This document shows positions 25,674-35,858 of a stretch of 63,213 nt of DNA, piece after piece. The stretch is from Oscillatoria salina IIICB1 (GTDB taxonomy: Bacteria; Cyanobacteriota; Cyanobacteriia; Cyanobacteriales; SIO1D9): assembly GCF_020144665.1 (NCBI RefSeq), contig NZ_JAAHBQ010000026.1:1-63213 (forward strand), given 5' to 3'. The position numbers were made by a program, and so were the translations under genes. The notes beneath the pieces were generated by a model that was given only the letters and a program-made list of their open reading frames with translations, was not told the origin of the DNA and ran no database searches. The number at the start of each line of letters is the position of its first letter. Position 1 is the stretch's first letter.

Positions 25674-26336
25674 ATGAAAAATTTGATGGTAAGCGGAACG
25701 GATACAGAAGTAGGCAAAACAGTATTAACGACAGCGATCGCGGCATATTGGCAAAAATATCGTAAGCCAGAAAGTTTGGGGCTGATAAAATTAATTCAAA
25801 CTGGAGTAGGAGATATTGAGTTATACGATCGCCTGCTATCAGTGGAAGCGAAATCGCCGTTAGTTTTTCAGACACCCGTTGCACCACCAGTCGCAGCCGC
25901 AAAAGAAGGACGCACGATCGAATTAGCTAAAGTTTGGCAAGGGTTAAACGACTTACAGCAAAGAAAAGATTTTGTTTTAATTGAAGCATTAGGCGGACTA
26001 GGTTCGCCCGTCACTGGGGAGTTAACCGTAGCAGATTTAGCTGCCCAATGGCGATTAAACGTCGTCTTAGTCGTACCAGTCAGATTAGGCGCGATCGCCG
26101 CTACTGTAGCTAATGTCGCCCTCGCTTCTCAAACTAAAGTACACCTCAAAGGTATTATCCTCAACTGTACTCAACCCGAAACAGAAGCCAAACTTAACGA
26201 TTTAACTCCCATTGAGTTAATTGAATCTTTAACGAATCTACCAGTTTTAGGTATTTTTCCTTATTTAGCCGATCCGACTGACTTAGAAAAACTAACTCAA
26301 ATTGCCTCAAATTTAACTTTGATCGATTGTCTTTAA
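25674..26336 (+). CDS. bioD: ATP-dependent dethiobiotin synthetase
   Basis: This 220-residue protein is BioD, which closes the ureido ring of dethiobiotin with CO2 and ATP in biotin synthesis. The P-loop GTDTEVGKT lies at residues 8-16. Later motifs are KLIQTGVGD near 38 (the lysine that binds substrate), EALGGLGSPV near 105 and LNCTQPE near 162. The length is normal. No other bio gene is adjacent, as is usual in cyanobacteria. It ends 23 bases from the end of the convergent giant gene. Confidence 0.93.
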   Translation: MKNLMVSGTDTEVGKTVLTTAIAAYWQKYRKPESLGLIKLIQTGVGDIELYDRLLSVEAKSPLVFQTPVAPPVAAAKEGRTIELAKVWQGLNDLQQRKDFVLIEALGGLGSPVTGELTVADLAAQWRLNVVLVVPVRLGAIAATVANVALASQTKVHLKGIILNCTQPETEAKLNDLTPIELIESLTNLPVLGIFPYLADPTDLEKLTQIASNLTLIDCL

Positions 26337-26359
26337 ACTTCTGGAGTTGAGATTGGCTA

Positions 26360-29300
26360 CTATTGGGTAAAATTTCCCACAATAAGCATATCGCCCGGAA
26401 GTGCACTTGAACTAAAGTTAATGTAATTGTTTGACGGAAAGAGCAAATTTTTTAGCGCAAATACCGAGATTGCATTAAAGCTGAACGAAAGATTACTCGC
26501 AATTTGATTTGGGATCTGATCTCGAATTTGCTGATTTACCTGCGCTTCTAAGTCATCCGATCCCGATGGTCCTCCGCCGGAAAGGTGTCCTGTGACGTTA
26601 ACTGCTTGACCTGATGTGGCGATGGTAATTGTTTGATTGCGTCCCGAATCGCCCACACTTAAGCTAAGTGTTGCGTTAGTTTCGATGCTTACATCAGTTG
26701 ATAACTGGCGATCGCTACATTTCGGACTGCAATTAAAGAAACAGGGATAGTAGCTATAACACGAATGTTCATTGTACTTTAATGTATTCTGCTGTGTGCC
26801 GCCATAAGCCACTTGTCCATCATTCTGTACGGTAAGCGTTGTATTATTTAGCGACCAACTAACCGTGTTACCGCCCGGTATGGAGTAGGTATAAGTAGTC
26901 GTAGACCCACCACCACCTTGCGGATTGGAAGTTGAGCTTGTATGGTTAAGCTTACTCAAGTCTACTGAAGCTGAAACCGAGGCACTGGTAAATTTCCCCG
27001 ACCATGCCTTGTGCGGATCTTGAGGATCTACTCCCGCAAGTGTCCAATTACTGTTTTGCAAACTTTGCGGTAGTACGTCTTCAAATACAACTTCTGAGCG
27101 CACCATCATACTACTGTCCTGTCCTTCTGGAAGTGGTTCGGGAATATTGTTCAGAAATGCTTGGGAGTAATTAAGTAATCCCCGTCCCCCTGTCATAATA
27201 AAGAGTTGCAACATTTGCGTACTCGATGCCGATTCATAGGGTTTAAACAAAAAGTTGCTTGGTTTTAGTGCTTTAAGAGTGGGAATATGGGTCAGGTCGA
27301 GTTCGTTGATCAGAAAAATCACTGGGTTATTGACAAAGTATGCTTTGACTTGCTTATTGAACTCCACCTTGGTAACATCGCTTAAGTCAATATTGCTAAT
27401 TGTAAATGCCCCTTCTGCCATATTTAGCTGAACTTTCAGGACATCATGTACCGCACCATCTACAACTGTCTGACCCGCTACTTTACCAAGGTCGATGATC
27501 GCTGTCAAAGTCTCACCACTAATATCTTCCGGTGAATCGCAATTTATCGGTCCAGAGCCAACTTTTGAGCATTTCTGCACCGAACCGCTAAGGATCTCCA
27601 TCTTCAGGGTCGCACTATTAGTGCTGTTAACACTGAAGGTCAACAAGGGATAGCCGTAGTTGATGGTGAATTTATTGATTACCGTCACACCTCCGGGATA
27701 ATCTTCGGAAGTATCAACCGTAATCGTGTTTTTGTAGGTGGTATTTGTTTTCAGAGATTCATACTGATCTCGAAGTGCAGAGTTAATCTGGTCTAAACCC
27801 ATATTAAAAACAACGTCCCACCCATTGGTACAGGTTCCTTGAGCATACATCTGTGAAATAAGCTCCGAAGTAGAAGGACGTGTTGCTGTTGCCAGAGCCA
27901 TTGGTCTCGGCGCTGGTGCTATTTGGCGTTCCCTCAAAGCCGTAGGCGCAGCACCAAGCATTATGCCCATTCGCTTGGCAGCCTTGAGCCGGAGCATCTC
28001 CTGTACATCGACAATGCGGGCTTCCAGTACAAATGAAAGGGTAATTGTGAGGAGATCTTTGTTGAATTTAATTCCTTTATTAGTCTGGGTATCGGGGAAA
28101 GATATCTCCCAGGTGGAAAACGGCGTAATCGGACTAACACCATCAGACCAAGAGCGGCCGCCATCGGAGAAATTAGGAGTATTTCCGTCAACCTGATAGT
28201 CATAAACTCGCTCGCGCCAGGGTGTCCGGAAATTGAGAGGATCGCGTTCGATGTTGCGATCGTGAAATGGAGTACCGTTATAGGCAAGTTTTAACAAGTA
28301 ATTACCGCTTTCAGTCGATTCCACACCATCAATTGTCGCCACAACTGAGACAATCCGAACATCCACATAACGGAAGAAAAGCGGTGCATCAACAAAGATA
28401 GTTGTGTTAAAAATTGCTCCGCCAGTTAGGTCAGACGGTTTTACATTAGGTATCGTAAAGTTCAGGGGATTGGTAATGCCTTTTTGATACTGTGCCAATG
28501 CAGATTTTGCCGCGATCGTGGTAGCATTTTGCTGCACGATTGCTGCGCTGAACTTTAAAAGACTAAAGGCTGAAATTAAGGTTGCTGGCTGTAGGTTTTC
28601 GTATTGCAGTGCTAGGTCTTTTTGCAAGAAGGCTTTAGCCAGTATAGTAAGCATCTGATTTTGAATAAATACAAGATGCCCAGTTAAGCCCATCAGATCG
28701 ATCCCTGCTTTATCAAGGTCTTGAATATCTTGAGGCTTAAGTTTGTCTTGAAGTGCTGCAAGCCGTGCAGCCTGATTGGCATTGATCTGTTTTTGCTGCT
28801 GATTTGTGTAGATATCGCGTTCGATCGCATGGAGGGATGACTCGGCATTGGTGACGGCTTTACCCCGCAGTATGAGGGTTGAAAATGCAGCCTGAAGTGC
28901 AGCTTTCTCCACTTTTACATCTGGACCTGTTGCCATAATCTGGTTAAATTGAATAGACATTTCATCCCAAGACAAGGTTGAAGGGCTTCCAAATGCAGCA
29001 CCCTCAAGTCCGTCTAATGTCTCTTGGGCTCCCTGTAGTCCTTTTAGACCTGCTACGGCACCATTGTAAAGTTTAGAAGTAGCATTGAGAACATTCAGTG
29101 TTTTTTGGATTGTTTGCACCGTTGTACCAAGCTCTTTAACTGCACTAATTGATGAAGACGGGATGGCGATTGTCGTGCCGAGATTAAAGAGATTTGTGGC
29201 GACATCTAACCCAAATTTAATTGCCTCCATTGTCTGCCACTGCTCTACCGCAGACTTATATTGCTGTACGGCAAAATCAACATCACCTTGTGCAGAAAAG

Positions 29301-31384
29301 AGCAACCCCTTTAGCTCATTTATCTTGGTTTGTTGCCTTTGTGCTTCTTGTTCTTTCTGACTTATTAGGGCATCGTAAAACCCTTCCATATCTTTTTGTT
29401 GTGCGACATTTGCATCGATAATGCCACTCACAAGCTCGCCAGTATTAATAATATTCTGATTAAGTGTATTAGCCACATCAATGGTAAGCTCTTCCAATCT
29501 TCGGTTGGCTATTCTCTGATTGTTTTGGGCAATTTGGAGCTGAATGCGGTCAAGATAATCTAAGATACTGACAATGTACTGGTCATACTCTTCTGCGGGT
29601 AAGATCGGGACGAAGCTACCATAGTTTGGATTGATGGCATAATTAGCAAGATCGAGAGCCCGTACCCTTAGAGCCAAAAGCTCTTCATCGCTGGTTGTAG
29701 CAGGGATAATAGTGGCGAGCCAATTGAGATAGTTGCTGATAAACGCTTGGAGAGCAGTGCTTTGCTGACTTGTCTGGTCGCTCATGACTGCTTCGGCAAA
29801 GGTCATGGAATATTGAAGACTATTGACTAGCAGTGGCAGAGAATCATTAGGTGGAACTACTCGCACATCAGAATCTACCACTACGCTGCTGCCATCGAGA
29901 GCAAATTTAATGCCGTCAACAATAACGTTATATGCAGTTCCTGATTCGTTTTGAACCATTAATGCGCCTAAAAATTCGTTGCACCCAATCTCTAATGATG
30001 TAAAAGCACTATCACTCAGCAAAATATTCTTTGGTTGTGCATCGGTGCGCATATCAAGCACTTGAGCGAACAGTTTTATGTTGCTTCCTGGAATTGCTAC
30101 TTCTGCACTACCTGAAGCAGTAAGAACATTGCTAAATAGAATAAAGTTCTCCACCTCCTCTTTTGCCACAAACTGCATCTGTGCTAGATCGAGTCTTACT
30201 TTATAGACATCGATCGTCGGGGTAGCAATATACGAAACTAGGTTTGGCAAATCTTCTGGCAACATTGAAACAAAATCACGGTTATCATAAATCGCAAAAT
30301 TTGCATCAATATTTGTTCGGTATTTTTGCACCATCGCTGCTTTAAATACCCTTTGCCACAGCAAGCCTCGCTTTTGTTCGATCATTACACTAAGACTTGC
30401 CAGTTGAACTTCTATAACCGTCTGCTCCTGAAACTGTTGTTCTAATGTAATTAAAGAAAGTTTGGAGTTGGTGTTGAAAAGCGAGAAAATACTATTTTTA
30501 TATGACCATAGTGTATCAATCCAATCTCCATTCCTCAGTGTTGTCTGAAATATGTCCGAATTACTCAAAGAAATGAGGTTTCCGTAATCGGACACATAGC
30601 CGAATATACCGGTAGCACTGTCAGTAGTAAACTGTGCAAAATCCTGCGAACCGGGACCACTAAGTGGATTTTTTCCATTAGCATAGGCGGGTTTAATTTT
30701 GTCGAATTTCTCTCGCGTGTAGGCGAAAACCTGCAAAATAGTATCGCCTAACAGCACAGAAGAGACATAATGCGTTCCATAATCAGCAAATGAATCGAGT
30801 TCTTGTGTAGCGGTTTTGACATTAAGCACACCATCAAAATCATGGGTTCTGACTCTTCCTCCGTGGCGAAGTTTGATGATATCAAACTTAAAATCTTCGG
30901 TTAAGTGGTAGGCAGCATCAGGATTTCCCGGACGTGCATGGACTAAAATACCGCTAGCAGCCGAAGCGTGTGTATCTGAACCATCAAGACGAGTTAGTTT
31001 CACTAAGGCGTAGCAATAATTAGGATTTGTTAGATCCACCCCAATAGTTTGAGATAATTGCCTTAATGCAGCTTGATTATTGGGCATACCTACTAAAAGT
31101 GCGCCTGCTCCAATTTTAGGTGCGTCTATGTCACTTGCGGGACTGACTACTTTGTAAGGAATTAGCTCGTCTAATAAACTTTTTACAGATTCGTGAAGTG
31201 TAATATCTGGAAAAGACCAATTTCCACGGTTCGACACTGGCTCTATGGGTTCGGACTGTATCGCCTGTTTTTTTGGTTTTGGTAAAATATTCGTTATTTG
31301 ATTGCTTGGGTTCCAAGCAGGATTCAGCCCGTCGATAAGATTGGTAGAAAGACCTATTTCGATTTGGGAGTTCAATTGAGACAT
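26360..31384 (-). CDS. Giant MACPF-like / P47-like (TULIP) protein, putative toxin
   Basis: This 1674-residue protein has no signal peptide. Residues 190-225 contain the membrane attack complex/perforin-type signature FADYGTHYV (199-207), within a region of about 60-400 that could be a MACPF domain. Residues 600-970 are long amphipathic and alanine-rich helices. Residues 985-1130 are beta-rich. Residues 1185-1674 resemble clostridial P47 proteins of the TULIP lipid-binding superfamily: GWDVVFNMGLDQINSAL, then IDLSDVTKVEF, a Cys-rich insertion at 1541-1556, and a C-terminal LKNLLFPSNN, then LPGDMLIVGNF. P47 and OrfX proteins occur in botulinum and insecticidal toxin loci. A pore-forming or membrane-acting toxin is inferred. 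It is a single gene with no obvious immunity or secretion partner. Confidence 0.72.
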   Translation of the reverse strand: MSQLNSQIEIGLSTNLIDGLNPAWNPSNQITNILPKPKKQAIQSEPIEPVSNRGNWSFPDITLHESVKSLLDELIPYKVVSPASDIDAPKIGAGALLVGMPNNQAALRQLSQTIGVDLTNPNYCYALVKLTRLDGSDTHASAASGILVHARPGNPDAAYHLTEDFKFDIIKLRHGGRVRTHDFDGVLNVKTATQELDSFADYGTHYVSSVLLGDTILQVFAYTREKFDKIKPAYANGKNPLSGPGSQDFAQFTTDSATGIFGYVSDYGNLISLSNSDIFQTTLRNGDWIDTLWSYKNSIFSLFNTNSKLSLITLEQQFQEQTVIEVQLASLSVMIEQKRGLLWQRVFKAAMVQKYRTNIDANFAIYDNRDFVSMLPEDLPNLVSYIATPTIDVYKVRLDLAQMQFVAKEEVENFILFSNVLTASGSAEVAIPGSNIKLFAQVLDMRTDAQPKNILLSDSAFTSLEIGCNEFLGALMVQNESGTAYNVIVDGIKFALDGSSVVVDSDVRVVPPNDSLPLLVNSLQYSMTFAEAVMSDQTSQQSTALQAFISNYLNWLATIIPATTSDEELLALRVRALDLANYAINPNYGSFVPILPAEEYDQYIVSILDYLDRIQLQIAQNNQRIANRRLEELTIDVANTLNQNIINTGELVSGIIDANVAQQKDMEGFYDALISQKEQEAQRQQTKINELKGLLFSAQGDVDFAVQQYKSAVEQWQTMEAIKFGLDVATNLFNLGTTIAIPSSSISAVKELGTTVQTIQKTLNVLNATSKLYNGAVAGLKGLQGAQETLDGLEGAAFGSPSTLSWDEMSIQFNQIMATGPDVKVEKAALQAAFSTLILRGKAVTNAESSLHAIERDIYTNQQQKQINANQAARLAALQDKLKPQDIQDLDKAGIDLMGLTGHLVFIQNQMLTILAKAFLQKDLALQYENLQPATLISAFSLLKFSAAIVQQNATTIAAKSALAQYQKGITNPLNFTIPNVKPSDLTGGAIFNTTIFVDAPLFFRYVDVRIVSVVATIDGVESTESGNYLLKLAYNGTPFHDRNIERDPLNFRTPWRERVYDYQVDGNTPNFSDGGRSWSDGVSPITPFSTWEISFPDTQTNKGIKFNKDLLTITLSFVLEARIVDVQEMLRLKAAKRMGIMLGAAPTALRERQIAPAPRPMALATATRPSTSELISQMYAQGTCTNGWDVVFNMGLDQINSALRDQYESLKTNTTYKNTITVDTSEDYPGGVTVINKFTINYGYPLLTFSVNSTNSATLKMEILSGSVQKCSKVGSGPINCDSPEDISGETLTAIIDLGKVAGQTVVDGAVHDVLKVQLNMAEGAFTISNIDLSDVTKVEFNKQVKAYFVNNPVIFLINELDLTHIPTLKALKPSNFLFKPYESASSTQMLQLFIMTGGRGLLNYSQAFLNNIPEPLPEGQDSSMMVRSEVVFEDVLPQSLQNSNWTLAGVDPQDPHKAWSGKFTSASVSASVDLSKLNHTSSTSNPQGGGGSTTTYTYSIPGGNTVSWSLNNTTLTVQNDGQVAYGGTQQNTLKYNEHSCYSYYPCFFNCSPKCSDRQLSTDVSIETNATLSLSVGDSGRNQTITIATSGQAVNVTGHLSGGGPSGSDDLEAQVNQQIRDQIPNQIASNLSFSFNAISVFALKNLLFPSNNYINFSSSALPGDMLIVGNFTQ

Positions 31385-31746
31385 AAACTTTTAAAGATAA
31401 AAATTTAACTACTAACTAACCTGAAGTTTAGATTCAGTTGACTTCAAGAACTTACTCTCTTTTCTCATTTGAAAATAAACGAAAATAAAAGTCACATTTC
31501 TTAATGAATCTAGCTAAAATTTAAGGTTTAGTCTCAACTTCAGTAATCTTTGTCCCAAAAAAGGAAAAACTTAATGCTGCACCATTTACTGGAAGCTTCG
31601 ACTAATTACTCATCAATGTTTAAGCTAGCGCTACCCAGGCAAGATCCCGCTCTTCATCTTTGGCAACAAGACTTTACCCGAACTAAATAGAACTTAATTT
31701 CCTTTAATCACTAATTGGGTATATAATAAGGTAGTTGAACAAAATG

Positions 31747-31828
31747 GGTAATTCCTAGTGCATCAGTGAGAAGCCAACAGTCCTGTTTGAATGAACTGAA
31801 TAAGACGCTAAGAATTTGGGGAATTACC
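31747..31828 (+). promoter_or_regulatory. Long-range stem in the psbA leader
   Basis: GGTAATTCC (31747-31755) is the exact reverse complement of GGAATTACC (31820-31828). G-U pairs extend the stem on both sides to about 12 pairs. It encloses 64 bases. Confidence 0.55.
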
Positions 31829-31841
31829 TGGTTTAACCAGC

Positions 31842-31871
31842 AGTTGAGTCGGAAAAAAGCAGCACTCAACT
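31842..31871 (+). promoter_or_regulatory. Hairpin close to the psbA ribosome binding site
   Basis: AGTTGAGT (31842-31849) pairs perfectly with ACTCAACT (31864-31871) around a 14-base purine-rich loop. It ends 36 bases before the psbA start, just upstream of the TAGGAG ribosome binding site. Confidence 0.6.
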
Positions 31872-31907
31872 AGCTTCAACTTTTCCTAACATTAGGAGTC
31901 TTGTTCT

Positions 31908-32993
31908 ATGAGTACCGTTTTACAACGCCAACGCGAACTCAACATTAGTGAAGTATGGTCAGAATTTGCTAATTGGATAACCAGTACCGAAAACCGAATT
32001 TATATTGGCTGGTTTGGTGTACTGATGATTCCGACACTTTTAGTAGCGACCATTACCTTTGCGATCGCCTTCATTGCAGCACCTCCGGTAGACATGGAAG
32101 GAATTCGCGAACCGATCTTTGGCTCAATTTTAGGCAGTCACAATCTCATCACCGCAGCCGTAGTACCAACCTCAGCCGCAATTGGTTTACATTTTTATCC
32201 CATTTGGGAAGCCAGTTCAATAGAAGAATGGCTTTACAACGGCGGTCCTTATCAACTCATTCTGCTACATTTTTTAATTGCCATTTGGACTTATCTCGGA
32301 CGGCAGTGGGAATTAAGTTACCGCTTAGGAATGCGCCCTTGGATTGCCGTAGCTTTTTCCGCCCCCGCATCTGCGGCAACCGCCGTTTTGCTAGTTTATC
32401 CGATCGGACAGGGTAGTTTTTCGGAAGGAATGCCCTTGGGAATTTCTGGTACATTCTATTTCATGTTTGGACTACAAGCACAGCACAACCTGTTAATGCA
32501 CCCGTTTCATATGTTAGGTGTTGCCGGAGTCTTAGGCGGTGCCTTATTAAGTGCGTTGCATGGCTCATTAGTGACCAGTAGTTTAATTCGGGAGACCAGC
32601 GAGCTAGAATCGATCAATGCCGGGTATAAGTTTGGTCAGCAAGAAGGAACCTATAATTTACTCGCCGGACACTCAGGCTTTTTGGGACGATTGTTAATTC
32701 CCGGATTAGGCATTCGCAATAGTCGTTCCGTCCATTTTCTGATGGGTGCTTTACCAACAATTGGCATTTGGTTTGCCGCATTGGGAATTAGTACGATGGC
32801 ATTCAATCTCAATGGATTTAACTTCAACCAATCGATTCTCAATACTGCGGGGAAAGTCATTCCTACCGATGCTGACTTAATCAATCGTGCAAATCTAGGT
32901 ATTCAAGCGATGTACGCACCGAATACGCATCATTTTCCCAATTTGCTGGCAGGGGGTCAGCCGACTCCAGTTAGCTTGTACAGTGTAGGTTAA
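31908..32993 (+). CDS. psbA: Rogue/sentinel-type photosystem II D1 protein
   Basis: This 361-residue protein is a D1 reaction-centre protein of photosystem II by overall sequence ([15 protein letters not shown], then LHFYPIWEA, then [12 protein letters not shown]), but the oxygen-evolving site is lost. In D1 numbering, Mn ligands change as follows: D170 to Glu (FSEGMP), E189 to Gln (LQAQHN), H332 to Tyr and E333 to Ala (MYAPN), and D342 to Leu. H337 and A344 remain. Tyr161, His190 and the chlorophyll and iron histidines (198, 215, 272) remain. The QB pocket has S264 to Gly, F255 to Leu and a one-residue insertion after H252. Gln130-Trp131 is retained, so the Gln-Asp pair reported for ChlF is absent. 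Such D1 forms are thought to build inactive photosystem II when oxygen evolution is unwanted. Confidence 0.92.
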   Translation: MSTVLQRQRELNISEVWSEFANWITSTENRIYIGWFGVLMIPTLLVATITFAIAFIAAPPVDMEGIREPIFGSILGSHNLITAAVVPTSAAIGLHFYPIWEASSIEEWLYNGGPYQLILLHFLIAIWTYLGRQWELSYRLGMRPWIAVAFSAPASAATAVLLVYPIGQGSFSEGMPLGISGTFYFMFGLQAQHNLLMHPFHMLGVAGVLGGALLSALHGSLVTSSLIRETSELESINAGYKFGQQEGTYNLLAGHSGFLGRLLIPGLGIRNSRSVHFLMGALPTIGIWFAALGISTMAFNLNGFNFNQSILNTAGKVIPTDADLINRANLGIQAMYAPNTHHFPNLLAGGQPTPVSLYSVG

Positions 32994-33025
32994 GCAATTT
33001 ATTGGGACTAACTTTGTCTTTGAAC

Positions 33026-33060
33026 GCAGCAACTCATGTTTTCCTTAACTGAGTTGCTGC
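33026..33060 (+). terminator. Hairpin after psbA
   Basis: GCAGCAACTCA (33026-33036) pairs perfectly over 11 bases with TGAGTTGCTGC (33050-33060). The 13-base loop is T-rich. No T-run follows, but it lies between convergent genes and probably marks or protects the psbA 3' end. Confidence 0.6.
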
Positions 33061-33113
33061 ATTAGCATTGAAAGGGTATTTTATATCTGCATTCATCCGC
33101 ATAAAAAAATCAG

Positions 33114-34742
33114 TTAATTAGTGCGATAATTAACTTCATTAACCACATTAACCACTTGTGAGATCGCCGCAGCTTGTTGATTGGCAGTCAAAGCAATTTG
33201 TTGATTATTCAAGACAATTTCGTCAATTGCTGCCGCGACACCTTGAAAACTGGCGGCGGTTTCTCTGGTTAACAGCACACTCGATTGAGTAGTTTTAATT
33301 CCTTCATCGGTTGCTCGTACAGTGGAGTTAACTGCTTGATTAATTTCCGCAATCAAGATTCCGATTTTTTCTGCAAACTCTTTACTTTGGTCAGCTAATT
33401 TACGAATTTCCGTTGCTACCACACCAAAACCTTTACCATGTTCTCCAGCGCGAACCGCTTCAATCGAAGCATTCAAAGCTAACATATTAGTTTGGTTGGC
33501 TAAATTACGAACCATGCGAGAAATATCGCCGATTTGTCCTGCTTGTTGTTGAGTGCGAAGAATTTCTGCCGCGATCGCCTCCACGTTCTCTTGTAATCTG
33601 GTCATACTAGCTTCTGTACGCTCAACTGCCTCGATTCCTTGTTGAGAAAGGTTTAAAGCTTTTTTGGCGCCTGAATCGGCTGCTGAAGCTTGTTCGGCGG
33701 TTGTTCTTGAAGCGGTATCTAACTCATTCATCGTCGTGGTAATTTCACTAAATGTCGTCGCCAGTTGATTCGCCATGATTTCTCTTTCTTGCGCTTTCAC
33801 TTCTAAATCTTGAAACGCTTGTTTGAGGGAAGCTTGAGCTTGACGACGTTGAATATCGATCGAACCCAGCGATCGCGCACTCCACCAAATTAACACGGAA
33901 AAGATAATCACATTTAACATTCCAATTAAAGATATGCCCATCTCTGGGGAATAAATTTCTCGGCGAAAACCAACTAAAATTAACCAACATAAAATTGGCG
34001 GAATTAAAATCGCGGCGGGAAACAAACGTTGAGCCATCATGCCCCCAGCGCTATCATTAAGTACAACTGTCATTACGCCAGCATCTTTACTAGCTAACAA
34101 AATGCCGACACAAAGCAAAATGAAGGCAACGGCAGTATGTAAAGCCATTGCGGTAAATGAAGAGTCAAATTTGTAAAAGACAGCATTGCCGTAGATATAG
34201 CCCAAGAAACCCAGAAACGCCACTAAAAAAGCTAAGATTGTCAAAAACTGCGCCGGAAGATAATTAGGGCGAGGAATACAAAACAGTACCAAAGCCGATC
34301 CTAGCAGTAAAAAATTCACAGCGCTATTCGGTGCCATTCGTCCTGGAGAAGCTGTAGCTACCACATCCCCCGATTCGCGAAAAATCAGTTCATCGATACC
34401 CAAATTAACATCAAAACCATATTGTATCAGTGTGAGTAAGCCAATCAGCAACACCGCGATCGCGCAAATTAAAGCCGCCGGATTAGAATCGGGCGAATTT
34501 TTTTGTCGATGCCACAATAACAAAGATGTGCCACCGAAAATAAAGCCAAAAGCTGTATTCGCTTTCATCGTCACCAACCCAGGAATAACACTTTTCAGGG
34601 TAGTGATATCAAACATCCAACCAATAATCACAAAACTGCCAATGATAATGACAGCAATACTAGCTAACCAAGAAAGAAATTCTAACGAAGATTTCTGCGA
34701 CTCAATTGACTCAATTTTTGCAGGCTGACGATTGCTTCCCAT
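33114..34742 (-). CDS. Membrane methyl-accepting chemotaxis protein with multi-pass sensor
   Basis: This 542-residue protein has seven to eight membrane segments in its first 290 residues and no large periplasmic ligand-binding domain. A short coiled coil joins this to the MCP signalling domain at about 330-540, with the hairpin tip [41 protein letters not shown] (the first 20 residues suffice to identify it). Multi-pass integral membrane sensors of this sort may detect membrane state, light or lipophilic signals. No canonical HAMP is seen. It lies apart from the che operon at 47-56 kb, so its kinase partner is not certain. Confidence 0.87.
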   Translation of the reverse strand: MGSNRQPAKIESIESQKSSLEFLSWLASIAVIIIGSFVIIGWMFDITTLKSVIPGLVTMKANTAFGFIFGGTSLLLWHRQKNSPDSNPAALICAIAVLLIGLLTLIQYGFDVNLGIDELIFRESGDVVATASPGRMAPNSAVNFLLLGSALVLFCIPRPNYLPAQFLTILAFLVAFLGFLGYIYGNAVFYKFDSSFTAMALHTAVAFILLCVGILLASKDAGVMTVVLNDSAGGMMAQRLFPAAILIPPILCWLILVGFRREIYSPEMGISLIGMLNVIIFSVLIWWSARSLGSIDIQRRQAQASLKQAFQDLEVKAQEREIMANQLATTFSEITTTMNELDTASRTTAEQASAADSGAKKALNLSQQGIEAVERTEASMTRLQENVEAIAAEILRTQQQAGQIGDISRMVRNLANQTNMLALNASIEAVRAGEHGKGFGVVATEIRKLADQSKEFAEKIGILIAEINQAVNSTVRATDEGIKTTQSSVLLTRETAASFQGVAAAIDEIVLNNQQIALTANQQAAAISQVVNVVNEVNYRTN

Positions 34743-35006
34743 TGCTTGACAAAACTGAAAAATTTCTCTTTAGTCTTTCAATTCTACTGGGAAATCTGCT
34801 CGTCGGCGACTTAGCTAAATTTTCTTTCCCCAAACCTAATCTTGATTTTCGGCTTGTCAACTATCTGCCAACTATCTTAACTATTCTCTACCTAGCGCAA
34901 TAGGAATATTTTCTTTAAAAAGGAGGATGTATTTTCACTGCATTGTGAATTAAAACATAAAGTAACCTCAGTAAAAAAGCAGTATTTTCTACAAGGAGAG
35001 TTTATT

Positions 35007-35858
35007 TTGCGAAAACTTATCTCTAATTCACCGAAAAAAATACCAACTTTAATCTCAGGATTATTAGCTACTTTTGCCCTCGGCTTTGCATCTCAACAAA
35101 CCGCAAAAGCGCAAAACTATCGCTATCTCGAAATAGGTGATTCTGAATATTATGGAATGCCCGTTTATCTAGATGCCCAAAGTATCAATCCTTTGGATAA
35201 TAATTCCTATAAATATACTACTTTAGTTGGCTTAAATAATCGTGAGTCTGAAGTTGATGCTATTGTTGATTGCCATGACACGAGTTCTCTTTATTTACTT
35301 GAAGCGCGTTACTACGACAATAACGGCGATCTTGAGGAAACAAAAATTCTCAATCGGCAACAACAACTTAATTTAAACAACCCTAACTATAATGCTAATC
35401 GGACTGTTTGCAATGAATTAGTGCAATACGTCGATATCCCCGCAAGAGAAAATGTTAACTATGACCGATATTATAATCCCCGTTTTAATTTTTCTGTTCT
35501 TTATCCTCCTAATTTAGTTTCACCTCAAAGTCCGCCCCAAAATAATGACGGACGCGAGTTTCTTTCCAGCGATGGTAGTATTTCTATGCGTGTTTTTGGC
35601 AGCAACAATGCGCTCAATCAAACTTTAGCAGAAATCTATGATGAACAATCCCAAGAAACTCCTAGCAGACAAGTTACTTATCGAACTAGGGGAGAGGATT
35701 GGTTTGTGGTTTCTGGCTATGAAAATGGCGAAGTTTTTTATCGCAAAACTTATCTGCGTAATGGAGATTTCAAAACTTTAATCATTCGTTATAATCGAGC
35801 TTTACAACCTGAATTCGACCCAATTGTTACGGAAATTTCTCAATCATTTAGAGGTTGA
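35007..35858 (+). CDS. Secreted protein, function unknown
   Basis: This 283-residue protein has a good signal peptide, with a hydrophobic core ISGLLATFALGFA and a cleavage site after AKA (residue 35). Residues 36-140 form a beta-rich domain that begins YRYLEIGDSEYYGMPVYLD and includes two cysteines. Residues 150-283 (YYNPRFNFSVLYPPNLV, then FLSSDGSISMRVFG and a C-terminal FDPIVTEISQSF) resemble the lipoprotein-like domains often annotated as of unknown function in cyanobacteria. The start is TTG at 35007, supported by AAGGAGAG six bases upstream. A single-gene unit. Confidence 0.7.
   Translation: MRKLISNSPKKIPTLISGLLATFALGFASQQTAKAQNYRYLEIGDSEYYGMPVYLDAQSINPLDNNSYKYTTLVGLNNRESEVDAIVDCHDTSSLYLLEARYYDNNGDLEETKILNRQQQLNLNNPNYNANRTVCNELVQYVDIPARENVNYDRYYNPRFNFSVLYPPNLVSPQSPPQNNDGREFLSSDGSISMRVFGSNNALNQTLAEIYDEQSQETPSRQVTYRTRGEDWFVVSGYENGEVFYRKTYLRNGDFKTLIIRYNRALQPEFDPIVTEISQSFRG

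Larger units (their letters stand above)
31385..31907. promoter_or_regulatory. 523-base region between the giant gene and psbA, with psbA promoter and leader
   Basis: TATAAT at 31722-31727 is the best -10 for psbA and would give a leader of about 175 bases. The -35 region (TTCCTT) is poor, so an activator or alternative sigma factor may be needed. No gene is seen in 31385-31720. Confidence 0.5.

Noticed and set aside
26360-31384. Giant protein as an S-layer or RTX adhesin
   Set aside because: There are no calcium-binding nonapeptides, no S-layer homology repeats and no signal peptide.
31973-32416. 147-codon frame inside psbA in another plus-strand frame
   Set aside because: It lies entirely within psbA, is rich in Arg, Ser and His as expected from a shifted frame, and has no ribosome binding site.
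31908-32993. psbA as chlorophyll f synthase (ChlF, super-rogue D1)
   Set aside because: The Gln-Asp pair reported for ChlF at positions 130-131 is Gln-Trp here, and no far-red photosystem or phycobilisome genes are in the window.
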